Source: Collinsella sp. BG-O-102
GTDB lineage: Bacteria > Actinomycetota > Coriobacteriia > Coriobacteriales > Coriobacteriaceae
DNA length: 64,000 bases
Reading direction: 5' to 3'
NCBI RefSeq assembly: GCF_023656745.1
Contig: NZ_JAMOKO010000001.1
Coordinates: forward strand, 186,001-250,000
This document shows, piece after piece, positions 46,395 through 55,749 of this stretch (position 1 is the stretch's first letter; each line of letters starts with the position of its first letter). Under the pieces are notes generated by a model. That model made no database searches, was not told where the DNA came from, and saw only the letters and a list, made by a program, of their open reading frames with translations. The translations under genes were made by a program, and so were the position numbers.

Positions 46395-46692
46395 GTCTCG
46401 ATCTGTAACAACAAGGGGCCGTTTGGCCTCGTAGCTGTTACAGATCGAGACAGAAGGTTGGCTGCCGCTAAAAGATCTCAATCTGTAACATCTCGAGGCC
46501 GAAAACCTGTCTACTTGTTACAGATTTAGATGTTTGACGACAGGGCTGGAGAATATCTTAATCTGTAACATCTAACGGCCAAAAACCGCTCTAACTGTTA
46601 CAGATCGAGACAAAGGTTGGACGCGGTGCCGAAAGATCTCGATCTGTAACATCTGGCTGCTAAAACCCGGTCTACCTGTTACAGATCTAGAC
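46395..46692. repeat. 57-bp palindrome array D (4 units)
   Basis: Units at 46395-46451, 46475-46531, 46555-46611 and 46636-46692; starts are 80, 80 and 81 nt apart; spacers 23, 23 and 24 nt. Centres of units 2-4 share a CTAAAA or CCAAAA core, while unit 1 has a TTT core, as expected if some units are inverted. It begins 28 nt after the AbiEi/DUF559-like gene. Confidence 0.92.
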
Positions 46693-46841
46693 ATTTTCCT
46701 GATGTCGCTGGGGTGGGACTGCAACGCATTTCGTTCCCCGCATCTCCTTCTTGCTCCGTTAACCGATATGTCCGCAGCAATTCCGCCGCGCTAGGTAATA
46801 ATGGACAAATGTTCAAGTTAATCGTGAGGGAGGAGCTCGAT

Positions 46842-48212
46842 ATGGCGTCTGCCGATCGTTCTACGTTGTTTATCAATGCGACCATTCTGGATGGTTCGGA
46901 GCATATGGAGCCGCAACCCGATATGGCCGTGGCCGTTGAGCGCGGTGTCATCACATGGATGGGGCCGAGTGCTGTGGCGCAGGCGCCCGCGGGTGCCGAG
47001 GTTATCGACCTGGGTGGTGCGTATCTCATGCCCGGTCTCATCAATATGCACGTGCACCTGTGCGGCTCGGGCAAGCCTGTCTCGGCCGGCGATGCGGGCG
47101 CGCTGATGAAGAAGCTCGATAATCCCGTGGGCCGCACCATCGTCCGCCGCATCCTCAAAGGCAGTGCCCAGCAGCAGCTAGCAAGCGGCGTGACCACGGT
47201 GCGCGGCGCGGGCGACCCGCTGTTTGCCGATCTGGCCGTGCGCGATGCTATCGATGCCGGCAAGTATCAGGGTCCTCGCCTGGTGGCGTCGGGAACGGGC
47301 ATCACGGTGCCGGGCGGCCATGGTGCGGGCCTGTTCGCCCAGGTGGCCAACAGTCCCGCCGAGGCAGCCGAACAGGTGCGCGACCTGTATGCGCGTGGTG
47401 CCGACGTCATTAAGCTGTTCGTGACGGGCGGCGTGTTCGATGCGACCGAGGTGGGCGAGCCGGGCGTGCTGCGTATGCCAGTGGAGGTTGCCGCGGCGGC
47501 ATGCAAGGCGGCGCACGATATGGGCCTTCCGGTTATGGCCCATGTCGAGAGTACCGAGGGCGTGAAGGCCGCGCTTGAGGCCGGCGTTGACACGATTGAG
47601 CACGGCGCTCCGTTGACACCCGAAATCTTGGAGCTGTACCGTGGCGCCGCGGGCACGCAGCTCGAGGGGCGTGCTCCGAGTGTGACCTGCACTATCAGCC
47701 CGGCGCTGCCGTTTGTATTGCTCGACCCGGAAAAGACCCATTCTACCGATACGCAAAAGAAGAACGGCGACATCGTGTGTTCGGGCATCATCGAGAGCGC
47801 CCGCGCCGCACTGGAAGCTGGCGTTAAGGTGGGCCTGGGTACGGACTCGAGCTGCCCGTTCGTGACGCAGTACGACATGTGGCGCGAGGTTGCCTATTTT
47901 GCCAAGTATGTCGGCGTGAGCAACGCCTTCGCGCTGCATACGGCTACGCAGGTCAATGCCGAGCTCCTGGGGCTGGGCGGCGAGACCGGTACGATCGAGT
48001 GCGGCAAGGCCGCCGATATCCTGGTGACGCGCAAGAATCCGCTCGATGACCTGTGCGCTCTGCGTGAGCCGATACATGTGATGTGTCGCGGTGATCTGGT
48101 ACGCAAGCTCAAGGTAAAGCGTATTCCCGAGGTGGACGCCGAGCTCGACGCGATTATGGCCATGCCGGCCGAGGCGCTGGCCGAGGAGCTCGCCCGCGAC
48201 GGTGTGGCATAG
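46842..48212 (+). CDS. Metal-dependent amidohydrolase (imidazolonepropionase/prolidase-like)
   Basis: A 456-residue TIM-barrel hydrolase of the family containing imidazolonepropionase and Xaa-Pro dipeptidases. Motifs: LMPGLINMHVHL (metal HxH), VIKLFVTGG with the probable carboxylated Lys, VMAHVES and TIEHGAPL (metal His), and GLGTDSSCPF (catalytic Asp). It ends with GTIECGKAADILVTRKNPLDDL, the usual C-terminal sandwich. The substrate is unknown. GGGAGGAG is 6 nt before ATG 46842; the frame is open further upstream into array D but without a start signal. Confidence 0.9.
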   Translation: MASADRSTLFINATILDGSEHMEPQPDMAVAVERGVITWMGPSAVAQAPAGAEVIDLGGAYLMPGLINMHVHLCGSGKPVSAGDAGALMKKLDNPVGRTIVRRILKGSAQQQLASGVTTVRGAGDPLFADLAVRDAIDAGKYQGPRLVASGTGITVPGGHGAGLFAQVANSPAEAAEQVRDLYARGADVIKLFVTGGVFDATEVGEPGVLRMPVEVAAAACKAAHDMGLPVMAHVESTEGVKAALEAGVDTIEHGAPLTPEILELYRGAAGTQLEGRAPSVTCTISPALPFVLLDPEKTHSTDTQKKNGDIVCSGIIESARAALEAGVKVGLGTDSSCPFVTQYDMWREVAYFAKYVGVSNAFALHTATQVNAELLGLGGETGTIECGKAADILVTRKNPLDDLCALREPIHVMCRGDLVRKLKVKRIPEVDAELDAIMAMPAEALAEELARDGVA

Positions 48213-48245
48213 GTGTGACAAAGGTGTAGCTCCGTTGCCACATAC

Positions 48246-48283
48246 AAAAAGCCGAGGTCTCAACACGAGGCCTCGGCTTTTTT
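48246..48283. terminator. Bidirectional terminator
   Basis: AAAAAGCCGAGG pairs with CCTCGGCTTTTT between convergent genes; a U-run forms on either strand. Confidence 0.88.
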
Positions 48284-48345
48284 ATCGAACAAATACTTAA
48301 GATTTGGGACAAACAAACCTGATTAATTTGTCCCGCGTGCGGGCG

Positions 48346-48819
48346 CTAAGAGCGGGTTTCCATCTTGGCGTGGCACTTGGGGCAGGTGACGCGGATCTTG
48401 CCTTTGCCCTTGGGGACGGAGAGCATCTGGCCGCAGTTGGGGCACTTGAGGTATGCCGTGGTTTTGCGGCCCTTCCACATCTTCTTGGCCGTGCGCTTGG
48501 CACGCTCAAAGTCTTCCTTGCTGGTACCGGCCGTGCGCGAGGCGTTGGCAGCCGCGGCGCCGCTACCCAAGCTCGCTACGAACTTGCCCAGGCCGGGGAC
48601 GTTAGCGGTCGCGGCGACAAAGGCCGCGTTTTCCTTGCGGCGCGCGTCGATGTTTTTGGACAGGCCGCGCAGCACGCCGAGTACGATTACGGCGATGGCG
48701 ATCCAGCTGAGCCACTGGATGTGAGCCATCGATCCGACCATCGCGAAAATAATTCCTATGAAGCCCAGCACGATGGTGAGCTCGTCGGCGCCGTTACGAC
48801 CCTTCATAAAGTCATTCAT
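48346..48819 (-). CDS. Membrane protein with C-terminal zinc ribbon
   Basis: A 157-residue protein: two membrane segments (about residues 13-30 and 35-52, ELTIVLGFIGIIFAMVG and WLSWIAIAVIVLGVLRG), a basic linker, and a zinc ribbon YLKCPNCGQMLSVPKG...VTCPKCHAKM. The family is widespread in Firmicutes and Coriobacteria but uncharacterised. Start 48819 follows AAAGGC; further upstream in-frame codons lie in a repeat. Confidence 0.78.
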   Translation of the reverse strand: MNDFMKGRNGADELTIVLGFIGIIFAMVGSMAHIQWLSWIAIAVIVLGVLRGLSKNIDARRKENAAFVAATANVPGLGKFVASLGSGAAAANASRTAGTSKEDFERAKRTAKKMWKGRKTTAYLKCPNCGQMLSVPKGKGKIRVTCPKCHAKMETRS

Positions 48820-48864
48820 GCGAATTGCCTTTCGTTCGATATGCTGCACGCCTTTATACCCCTT

Positions 48865-48966
48865 TTGGTGCATTGGGGACGGGTTAATCTGCACCAAGGT
48901 GGTGCAAACGTACCTGTCCCCGAACACCAAGACGGTGCAAAGAAGTTTGTTCCCAATGCACCAATT
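48865..48966. repeat. About 100-bp TTGGTGCATTGGG palindrome
   Basis: TTGGTGCATTGGG at 48865-48877 is mirrored by the CCCAATGCACCAA ending near 48964, with inner GGTGCA/TGCACC blocks and a central GTCCCC. The csoR stop codon overlaps its end. Related in sequence to 12479-12535. Confidence 0.45.
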
Positions 48967-49237
48967 ACTTGGCGAGCTTGTCGACGACGCGCTCTATCTC
49001 GGTGAGCTTGGCGGCTTTGAGCTCCTCGTCGCCCGATTCGATGGCCGACGCGACACAGCCCTCGATATGCGCCTTGAGCACGTCGGCGTTAATGCGGGCG
49101 ATGAGTGCCTGCGTGGCCATGAGTTGCGTGGAGATATCGACGCAATAGCGATCCTCCTCGACCATCCGCAAGATGCCGTCAATCTGGCCGCGCGCCGTCT
49201 TGAGCATGCGGGTCACCGATTTGTGGTCTGCCATCAT
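48965..49237 (-). CDS. csoR: CsoR-type copper-sensing repressor
   Basis: A 90-residue all-helical repressor that leaves DNA on binding Cu(I). The metal ligands Cys32, His57 and Cys61 (YCVDISTQL; KAHIEGCV) are all present. The start has two Met codons; GAGGACC precedes them. It is the third gene of copA-copZ-csoR, and a matching operator lies upstream of copA (52057-52074), so the operon is probably autoregulated. Confidence 0.92.
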   Translation of the reverse strand: MMADHKSVTRMLKTARGQIDGILRMVEEDRYCVDISTQLMATQALIARINADVLKAHIEGCVASAIESGDEELKAAKLTEIERVVDKLAK

Positions 49238-49285
49238 GGCGGGTCCTCGTTTCTGGTCGATGGGGTCGAATGCCTCTGGTAGCTG

Positions 49286-49507
49286 CTACGCAGCGGTCAC
49301 AGACAGGGCGTGGAACTTCTCGCCCGCGCCCTCGACGGCGTCGGCGAGCTGCTCGGCGGTCACGGTGTCGGCGCACTCTACCTGGACGGTCTGGGTCTCG
49401 TGATCGGCGTCGGCATCGGTCACGCCGGCCACGTTGAGCAGCGCGGTCTCGACAGTAGCGTCGCAGTGGCCGCACATAAGGCCGGAAGTCTTAATTGTGT
49501 AATGCAT
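49286..49507 (-). CDS. copZ: Copper chaperone CopZ-like HMA protein
   Basis: A 73-residue heavy-metal-associated domain with GLMCGHC (Cys12, Cys15), the Cu(I)-binding MxCxxC motif. It would carry copper to CopA. GGAG lies just before the ATG. It is separated from copA by a 152-nt spacer holding a 58-bp palindrome. Confidence 0.9.
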   Translation of the reverse strand: MHYTIKTSGLMCGHCDATVETALLNVAGVTDADADHETQTVQVECADTVTAEQLADAVEGAGEKFHALSVTAA

Positions 49508-49569
49508 GGGTGTACTCCTTATCGATTGAGATTATCTGACAGTTTAGTCGTGAACAGCGTCATCTTAAA

Positions 49570-49669
49570 GGTGCGCTGAGGTGCCTGAGATTGCCCCGAA
49601 AGAGGAGCGAAGCGTACTTGGGTACGCGAGCGACGGTTTGAGGGGCAAGGTTGGGTGCATCAGCGCACC
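49570..49669. repeat. 58-bp palindrome, copy 1, with outer arms
   Basis: Core 49591-49648: TTGCCCC...GGGGCAA around GCGTAC-TTGG-GTACGC. Outer arms GGTGCGCTGA and TCAGCGCACC (49570-49579 and 49660-49669) are specific to this copy; the second includes the copA stop codon. Copy 2 is inverted at 61136-61193. Confidence 0.8.
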
Positions 49670-51999
49670 GTCTTAGGCTTAAAGGATTTCAGGCGCAGCG
49701 CATTGGACACGACGCAGACACTCGACAGGCTCATGGCCGCGGCGCCAAACATCGGCGAGAGCTGCCAGCCGGTGAGGGGGAAGAACACACCCGCGGCGAG
49801 TGGAATGCCGATGCCGTTGTAGAACAGCGCCCAGAACAGATCCTGCTTGATGTTGCGAATCGTGGCGCGTGACAGCTCGATGGCGTGGGCGACGTCCATG
49901 AGGTCGCTGCGCATGAGCACCACGTCGGCGCCCTCCTTGGCGATGTCGGCGCCGGTGCCGATAGCGAGGCCAACGTCGGCGCGCGCCAGGGCGGGGGAGT
50001 CGTTGATGCCGTCGCCCACCATGGCGACCTTGCTGCCCGCATCCTGCAGTTCGCGCACGTGGCGTTCCTTGTCGGCGGGCAGGACGTCGGCGATAAACTG
50101 CTCACTGGTGAGTCCCACGCGGCGGGCGATGGCCTCGGCCGTCACGCGGTTGTCGCCGGTGAGCATGCGCACGTCGACGCCGAGCGAGCGCAGCGCGGTA
50201 ACGGCCTCGGCACTTGTCTCCTTAACCTCGTCGGCCACGGCGACGATACCGGCAAGCTCGCCGTTTTTGGCAAAGAACAGCGGCGTCTTGCCATCGGCGG
50301 CAAATCGCCCCGCAAGTCCTGCGGGCACGGTGATACCCAGCTCGCTCATCAGGCGCACGTTGCCGGCTGCGATGACATTGTGCCCCTCGCGTGCCGTAAC
50401 GCCTCGCCCGGGCACGGCGGCAAAGTCCTCGACCATGCGTGCGACGATTCCGCGCGTCTCGCACTCGGCCATAATCGCCTCGGCCAGTGGGTGTTCGCTC
50501 TGGCGTTCCAGCGCGGCGGCCAGCTTGAGCAGCGCCTTTTCGCTCATGGCGGGCGAGCCGTCAGTGCGCGTGGCCACCACGATATCCGTCACAGCCGGTT
50601 TGCCGCGGGTGACGGTGCCGGTCTTATCGAGCACCACGGTGCCCACGTTGCGCAGATTCTCCAGCGCTTCGGCGCTCTTAAACAGAATGCCCATCTCGGC
50701 GCCCTTGCCGGTGCCAACCATAATGGCGACGGGCGTGGCCAGGCCCAGCGCACACGGGCAGCTGATCACCAGCACGGCCACGGCGGAGGTAAGCGCCTCG
50801 TTTACGCTGCCGGTCAGCACCATCCACGCCACAAAGGTCACGGCCGAGATCGCAAACACCACGGGCACAAACACGCCAGCGACCTTATCGGCCATGCGGG
50901 CGATGGGCGCCTTGGTGGCGTTGGCGTCCTCGACGAGCTGGATGATTTTGGCGAGCGACGTGTCGGCGCCCACGCGCGTGGCACGGAAGGTAAACGATCC
51001 GGTGCGGTTGACCGTGGCGGCGTTGACGGTGTCGCCGGCGGTCTTTTCCACGGGGATGGACTCGCCGGTGAGCGCGCTCTCGTCCACGGCCGAGCTACCC
51101 TCGAGTACCACGCCGTCGACAGGGATGGACTCGCCGGGGCGCACGCGCAGCACCTGGCCGGGAAGGATACTGTCGACGTCGACGGTGGCCTCGGTACCGC
51201 CCTCGGCCACGACGGTCGCGGTCTTGGGCGCCAGGTCAATGAGCGCCTCGATGGCTCCGCCGGTTTTGGATTTGCTGCGCGTCTCGAGGTATTTGCCCAC
51301 GGTGACGAGCGACAGGATCGTGCCGGCGCTCTCAAAATACAGGTTGTCCATGCCCGTCATCATGGCCTCGTGGATCTGACCTGCGGCTAGCTGGTCGGCC
51401 ATGATGAACATGGCGTAGAGCGACCAGGCAATGGAAGCGGTGGCGCCCACGGCGATGAGCGCGTCCATGGTGGGTGCGCCGTGTACGAGCGACTTGAAGC
51501 CGTTGATAAAGTACGCGTCGTTGACGTAGACGATGGGGATGAGCAAGACGAGCTCGGTGAGCGCCAACGTCATGCTGTGGGTGTGGTCGGTGAAGACGCT
51601 GGGCAGCGGCCAGCCAAGCATGTGTCCCATGCCTATGTAGAACAGCGGGATGAGGAAGATGATCGAGATGATGAGGCGGGTGCGCATGGCGGAGGCGACG
51701 GCCTCCAGCTTTTTGGTGGGCGACTCCATATGGGCGGCGCCGGACCTGGCTTGCGCGCTGCCGTTGGGGGCGGTTTCGGTGCCCGTACTGACGGGCGAGG
51801 CCGAGTAACCCGCGCGATCGACAGCGGTGCAGATGTCGTCGGGGGAGACCTGCGCGGGGTCATAGTCCACCAGCATGGAGCCGGCGAGCAGGTTGACGGC
51901 GACGCTTTGGACGCCGTCGAGCTTGCTGACGGCGCGGTCCACGTGCGCCTGGCAAGCGGCGCATGTCATGCCGCCCACGTCGAACGTATCTTGAGCCAT
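49660..51999 (-). CDS. copA: Copper-exporting P1B-type ATPase
   Basis: Pumps Cu(I) out of the cytosol. One N-terminal HMA domain has GMTCAAC (Cys13, Cys16). A linker rich in Ser/Gly/Ala is followed by eight predicted membrane helices with the copper-binding CPC in [13 protein letters not shown]. The actuator has ALTGES, the phosphorylation site is [12 protein letters not shown], the nucleotide domain has the SEHPLAEAI His-Pro, and [10 protein letters not shown] closes the P domain. Length 779. AGAAAGGAG precedes the ATG. First gene of the copper operon. Confidence 0.96.
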   Translation of the reverse strand: MAQDTFDVGGMTCAACQAHVDRAVSKLDGVQSVAVNLLAGSMLVDYDPAQVSPDDICTAVDRAGYSASPVSTGTETAPNGSAQARSGAAHMESPTKKLEAVASAMRTRLIISIIFLIPLFYIGMGHMLGWPLPSVFTDHTHSMTLALTELVLLIPIVYVNDAYFINGFKSLVHGAPTMDALIAVGATASIAWSLYAMFIMADQLAAGQIHEAMMTGMDNLYFESAGTILSLVTVGKYLETRSKSKTGGAIEALIDLAPKTATVVAEGGTEATVDVDSILPGQVLRVRPGESIPVDGVVLEGSSAVDESALTGESIPVEKTAGDTVNAATVNRTGSFTFRATRVGADTSLAKIIQLVEDANATKAPIARMADKVAGVFVPVVFAISAVTFVAWMVLTGSVNEALTSAVAVLVISCPCALGLATPVAIMVGTGKGAEMGILFKSAEALENLRNVGTVVLDKTGTVTRGKPAVTDIVVATRTDGSPAMSEKALLKLAAALERQSEHPLAEAIMAECETRGIVARMVEDFAAVPGRGVTAREGHNVIAAGNVRLMSELGITVPAGLAGRFAADGKTPLFFAKNGELAGIVAVADEVKETSAEAVTALRSLGVDVRMLTGDNRVTAEAIARRVGLTSEQFIADVLPADKERHVRELQDAGSKVAMVGDGINDSPALARADVGLAIGTGADIAKEGADVVLMRSDLMDVAHAIELSRATIRNIKQDLFWALFYNGIGIPLAAGVFFPLTGWQLSPMFGAAAMSLSSVCVVSNALRLKSFKPKTVR

Positions 52000-52047
52000 G
52001 GCTTCTCCTTTCTGTAGTTCGGTGTTGGAATTGTTAACCCGCAGATA

Positions 52048-52077
52048 CTATACACCCATACCCCCAGGGGGTGTCTA
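52048..52077 (-). promoter_or_regulatory. copA promoter with CsoR operator
   Basis: On the minus strand TAGACA and TATAGT are 18 nt apart. The spacer is filled by the GC-rich palindrome ATACCCCCAGGGGGTGTC (52057-52074), the classic CsoR-type box (runs of C and G around a short centre). CsoR bound here would block polymerase. Confidence 0.75.
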
Positions 52078-52150
52078 GTAATAGTTGGAATGTATGACTT
52101 TTCATTACAGATGAGGGTGGCGGCTCGATCAATGGTCGCCTCTGCCAAAC

Positions 52151-52528
52151 ATCTCAATCTGTAACGTCTGGACCGGTTTTTGAACCATAGCTGTTACAGA
52201 TTTAGACAAACATTTCAGCCGAAAACTAACGTCTCGATCTGTAACAACTAGACCCCGTTTTACCGAGTATTTGTTACAGACCAAGATAAACAGTTGGCGG
52301 GAAACTCAATGTCTCAATCTGTAACATCTAGCAGCAAATATGACCTCTAACTGTTACAAATCGAGACAGGCCGTCCGCGGTCAACTCAAATGTCTTGATC
52401 TGTAACATCTAGAGAGGTTTTTGACCCCTTACTGTTACAGATTGAGATGTTGTCTCGCGGGGCTGGGGTTTGTCTCGTTCTGTAACATCTAGACTTGTAT
52501 CTGCCGAGCTAGTGTTACAGATCGAGAC
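52151..52528. repeat. 57-bp palindrome array E (5 units)
   Basis: Units at 52151-52207, 52231-52287, 52311-52367, 52392-52448 and 52472-52528. Starts are 80, 80, 81 and 80 nt apart; spacers 23, 23, 24 and 23 nt. The spacers have no common sequence beyond short A- or T-rich ends. It fills the space between the copA promoter and the end of the kinase gene. Confidence 0.93.
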
Positions 52529-52570
52529 AATTGCCGGGGAGGGGTTCCGTTACGGCAAGACACCCGCTCC

Positions 52571-54655
52571 CTAGAGGCAGAACCCGGGGATCACGCAGGT
52601 CCGTTTGTCGGGTTTGCTTGCGGGCGTGGCGTACATAAAGGCGTCGCCGTCGTGGCCCACACGGTTCATGTAGAGCGTGCCTTCGCTCTCCGATGTGTCG
52701 GGACTCACCGTGCGCTCCCACCAACAGGTGTCTTTGCCCTTCCACTGGCGAACCATCGTCTCGTTCGTGGAATACGGACTCACTTTAAGCTCGCGGAACA
52801 GTTGGTACTCCTTGCCCTCGCCGTTGTAGATGTCGGCCAAAAAGTGATAGCCCTCGGCAAACGAATAGGGCGGTTGCGTACCGCACAGCTCGACCATGGC
52901 GGGCAGCCAAAGGGTTGCGGACAACTCGCTCAGACACGATGCGCTTCTGGCGGCGCCAACGTTATTCGAGATCTTTTTGACAGACTTGATGAGCACGCGC
53001 AACTCGTTGGGCAGCAGCTCAAGGCCGTCGTTGTCGAGCCATTCCCGCAGCTCGCAATCTGCCCAGCCGGCGCTCAATGGTTGGGCCGCGGCGTCGCGTT
53101 CGGCAATGCCGGCATCGAACATAAACGTCAGTCCGGCCTTGCCCGTCCCGTCCAGAAGCTCGTCGTGGCGGATGCCCACGAGTTGTGCGCCGACCTCCAG
53201 CCCGTTGGTGAGCGTGACGCGCTTGGTGCACGGATAGGGGATATGCCCATCGGCATCGAGCAGATGATAGCGCTTGGCAATCTCGCGTGCCTCGCTACGG
53301 GTCCCGGCGGCCTTAATCATGAGCGAAATTTCCTGCAGCTGAGCCCAGGTGTAGTCGTCAAGCGAGCTGCGGATACCGTCCAGGTAGTCGGGGATGCCAA
53401 AGCCACGGGTCGCCGCGCCAATGACGCCGAGCCCCGCAACGACTGCAACGACGCCGCCGATAATAAAGCGACGGCGGGTCATGGCATCGTGACAGGCCTG
53501 CTCCAGGATCTCTCGTGCGCGCTCGCCGGCGACGTCGACCTTAAGGTGCGTACCGGAGTCGATGTCGATTACGGCGTCATTGCCCGCGCCCTCGCAGCCC
53601 TCAGATTCTGCAGCGGGGAGGTATGCCGAGAGCGCCTCGAGCATCTGCTGCTCGGTGGGGCGATCGCCCTGTTCAACCGAGATACCTTTCATGATGATCT
53701 GGACGAGTGCCTCGTCGTCATTGCATCGCGGCTCGAGCGGTGCCGGCTTGGTCTTGGTCTTTATGAGGCAGAACGAGCCGGTTGCCGCGGCACCCGTCGA
53801 CTCGACATCGAACGGTTTGCGACCGCTGTAGAGCTGGTACAGAATACTCGAAAGCGCATAGACGTCGATCGCGGGCGAGCGGCGAAGGGCCGCGATGCCT
53901 TCGATATCCTGCGTGAGCATCTCGGGCGCGGCGTATGCGGGCGTGGCAAAGCGCCAGATGTCGGCGCGCCGGGTGATCGTGTCGTCGCCGAGGGCCATGG
54001 TCGCGGAGCCCATGTCGATGAGGCAGGGGTCAAAGGAGCAATCGACGATCTGCTACTCGAGCGTTCGGCTGGTGGTGCGGAACATGATGTTGGCAGGCGA
54101 CAGGTCGCGATGGACGACCGGATTCACGAGGCCTTGGGTCATCAAGAGCGCACGAAGCACGGCGTTTCCGACGGCGGCGACCATCTGGGTGGTCAGCCCG
54201 CCCGAGGCGTCGTGCGGAAGCAGGGGCAGCGCCTGCTTGAGCGAGGTGCCCTCGACCCACTCCATGAGGATGAGCGGGTCATCCTCACACGATCCGTAGC
54301 CATAGACGCGCGGAAATCCGCGCAGGTGCGAGACGGTACACAGATGACGGTACTCCTCGAACAGAGCGGCGGTGTTGGCCAGGTGCGCGGCCGATTGCTC
54401 GGCGGAGCGGTCGAGGGCTTGGCCGGAAAGGATGGCGTTGTCCTTGAGTAGCTTGACGGCAAAGGCTTCGCCGCTCGTGTTGGTCGCGCGCAGTACGTGC
54501 CCGATGTTGCCGTTGTTGCGACGGGTCGTTTGAAGAATAAGCGTCATAAACCGACGCTTGGCGTCGTCCTCGGCGCTGGGGTTGACCGCCACGGCGGTAT
54601 CGAACGTATCGAGACGGATGAGTTTGTCGCCATAGGCGCTATCGGTAGTATCCAT
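52571..54655 (-). pseudogene. Ser/Thr protein kinase with DUF6273-like C-terminus, interrupted by in-frame TAG
   Basis: The 5' part (200 codons from ATG 54655, AAAGGAA upstream) holds the kinase N-lobe with AVKLLKDNAI and the catalytic loop VVHRDLSPANIMF. Codon 201 is TAG (54053-54055). The same frame then continues without shift: the Mg loop CLIDMGSA, the activation region TPAYAAPEML, a basic stretch, one membrane helix (RRRFIIGGVVAVVAGLGVIG), and an outer domain with REWLDNDGLELLPNEL and ATPASKPDKRTCVIPGF like DUF6273. The kinase core is thus split between HRD and DFG-like motifs by one nonsense codon, a CAG-to-TAG change at its simplest. TAG is an ordinary stop elsewhere (tyrS, ade). Confidence 0.8.
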
Positions 54656-54742
54656 GGCGTTCCTTTGTCTGGCATGGGTTGCCGCGCGTATACGTGGGCA
54701 GTGCGGATATCGATAAGGTACTATGATAGCCGCGCTGCCCAC

Positions 54743-55035
54743 GTATACCGTTGAGTATTGTCGTTTACGACGCAGAAGGTAGAAGACGAAAGACGGGCGG
54801 CGACCGTCTTTCGATCGCCGTCCGCACTAGGTGTTGTGTGCCATGACGTTGTTGACGCCGACGATGCGCGACATCGGCGGCAGGCCCCCGCAGGCGCTGT
54901 GCGGCCTGCCCCAATTGCAGTTGACCCTTGTCCCGGGCAGCTATCGTGAGTTTATCTTCCGGCCTTTAACGCTTCTTTAGAAACGGCCTTCACCCTAGGA
55001 ATTGCAAGTAAGTAATCCTTGGGATGGAGGCTCTC
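54743..55035. other. Spacer between kinase gene and ABC module
   Basis: About 290 bp without a convincing gene. GACGGGCGGCGACCGTC and GGCAGGCC...GGCCTGCC give local hairpins. A 45-codon frame at 54842-54979 has no ribosome-binding site. GC content rises from here on. Confidence 0.35.
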
Positions 55036-55749
55036 ATGGCATACGTATTGGAGACGCGCGGGCTCACGAAGCGGTTCGGCCGCGGCAGCCGCGCGCAGAT
55101 GGCGGTCGACGGCGTGAGCCTGCACGTGGGGGAGGGGCGCGTGTACGGCCTGCTCGGCCCCAACGGCGCGGGCAAGTCCACCACGCTCAAGATGGTCACG
55201 GGGATGCTGCGCCCCACCTCGGGGCAGATCCTGGTCGATGGCCATCCGTGGAGTCGAAACGACCTGTATTCCATCGGCTCGCTCATCGAGCAGCCGCCGC
55301 TCTACCCCAACCTCACGGCGCGCGAGAACCTGCTCGTGCGCACCACGTTGCTGGGCATCCCCGAGGGTCGCATCGCCGAGGTGCTCGAGACGGTTGACCT
55401 TAAAGACACCGGGTCCAAGCGCGCCGGGCGCTTCAGCCTGGGGATGAAGCAGCGGCTCGGCATCGCGATCGCGCTGCTCGCGAGCCCGCGGCTTCTCATC
55501 CTGGACGAGCCCACCAACGGGCTCGACCCCATCGGCATCGAGGAACTGCGCGGGCTCATCCGCAGCTTCCCCAAGCGCGGCATCACGGTCATCGTATCGA
55601 GCCATATCCTGGGTGAGGTGGAGCAGACGGCCGATGACATCGGCATCATTACGGGCGGCCGGCTCGCCTACCAGGCGCCGCTTCAGAGGGGCCAGGACCT
55701 CGAGGCCCTGTTCATGGACGTGTGCCGACGGACGGGGGTGGCCGCATGA
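55036..55749 (+). CDS. ABC transporter ATPase, lantibiotic-immunity type
   Basis: A 237-residue ATP-binding subunit resembling the LanF/BcrA/CprA group that expels or resists peptide antibiotics. Walker A GPNGAGKST, the Q-loop region SLIEQPPLYPNLTARENL (characteristic of the group, with Glu in place of Gln), signature FSLGMKQRLGIA, Walker B LLILDEPTNGLDP and H-loop SSHIL. GGAGG stands 5 nt before ATG 55036, better than ATG 55024. It overlaps the next gene by ATGA. Confidence 0.9.
   Translation: MAYVLETRGLTKRFGRGSRAQMAVDGVSLHVGEGRVYGLLGPNGAGKSTTLKMVTGMLRPTSGQILVDGHPWSRNDLYSIGSLIEQPPLYPNLTARENLLVRTTLLGIPEGRIAEVLETVDLKDTGSKRAGRFSLGMKQRLGIAIALLASPRLLILDEPTNGLDPIGIEELRGLIRSFPKRGITVIVSSHILGEVEQTADDIGIITGGRLAYQAPLQRGQDLEALFMDVCRRTGVAA

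Noticed and set aside
54842-54979. 45-codon open frame (MTLLTPTMRDIGGRPPQAL...)
   Set aside because: No ribosome-binding site and no family resemblance; it could be a gene remnant but is unsupported.
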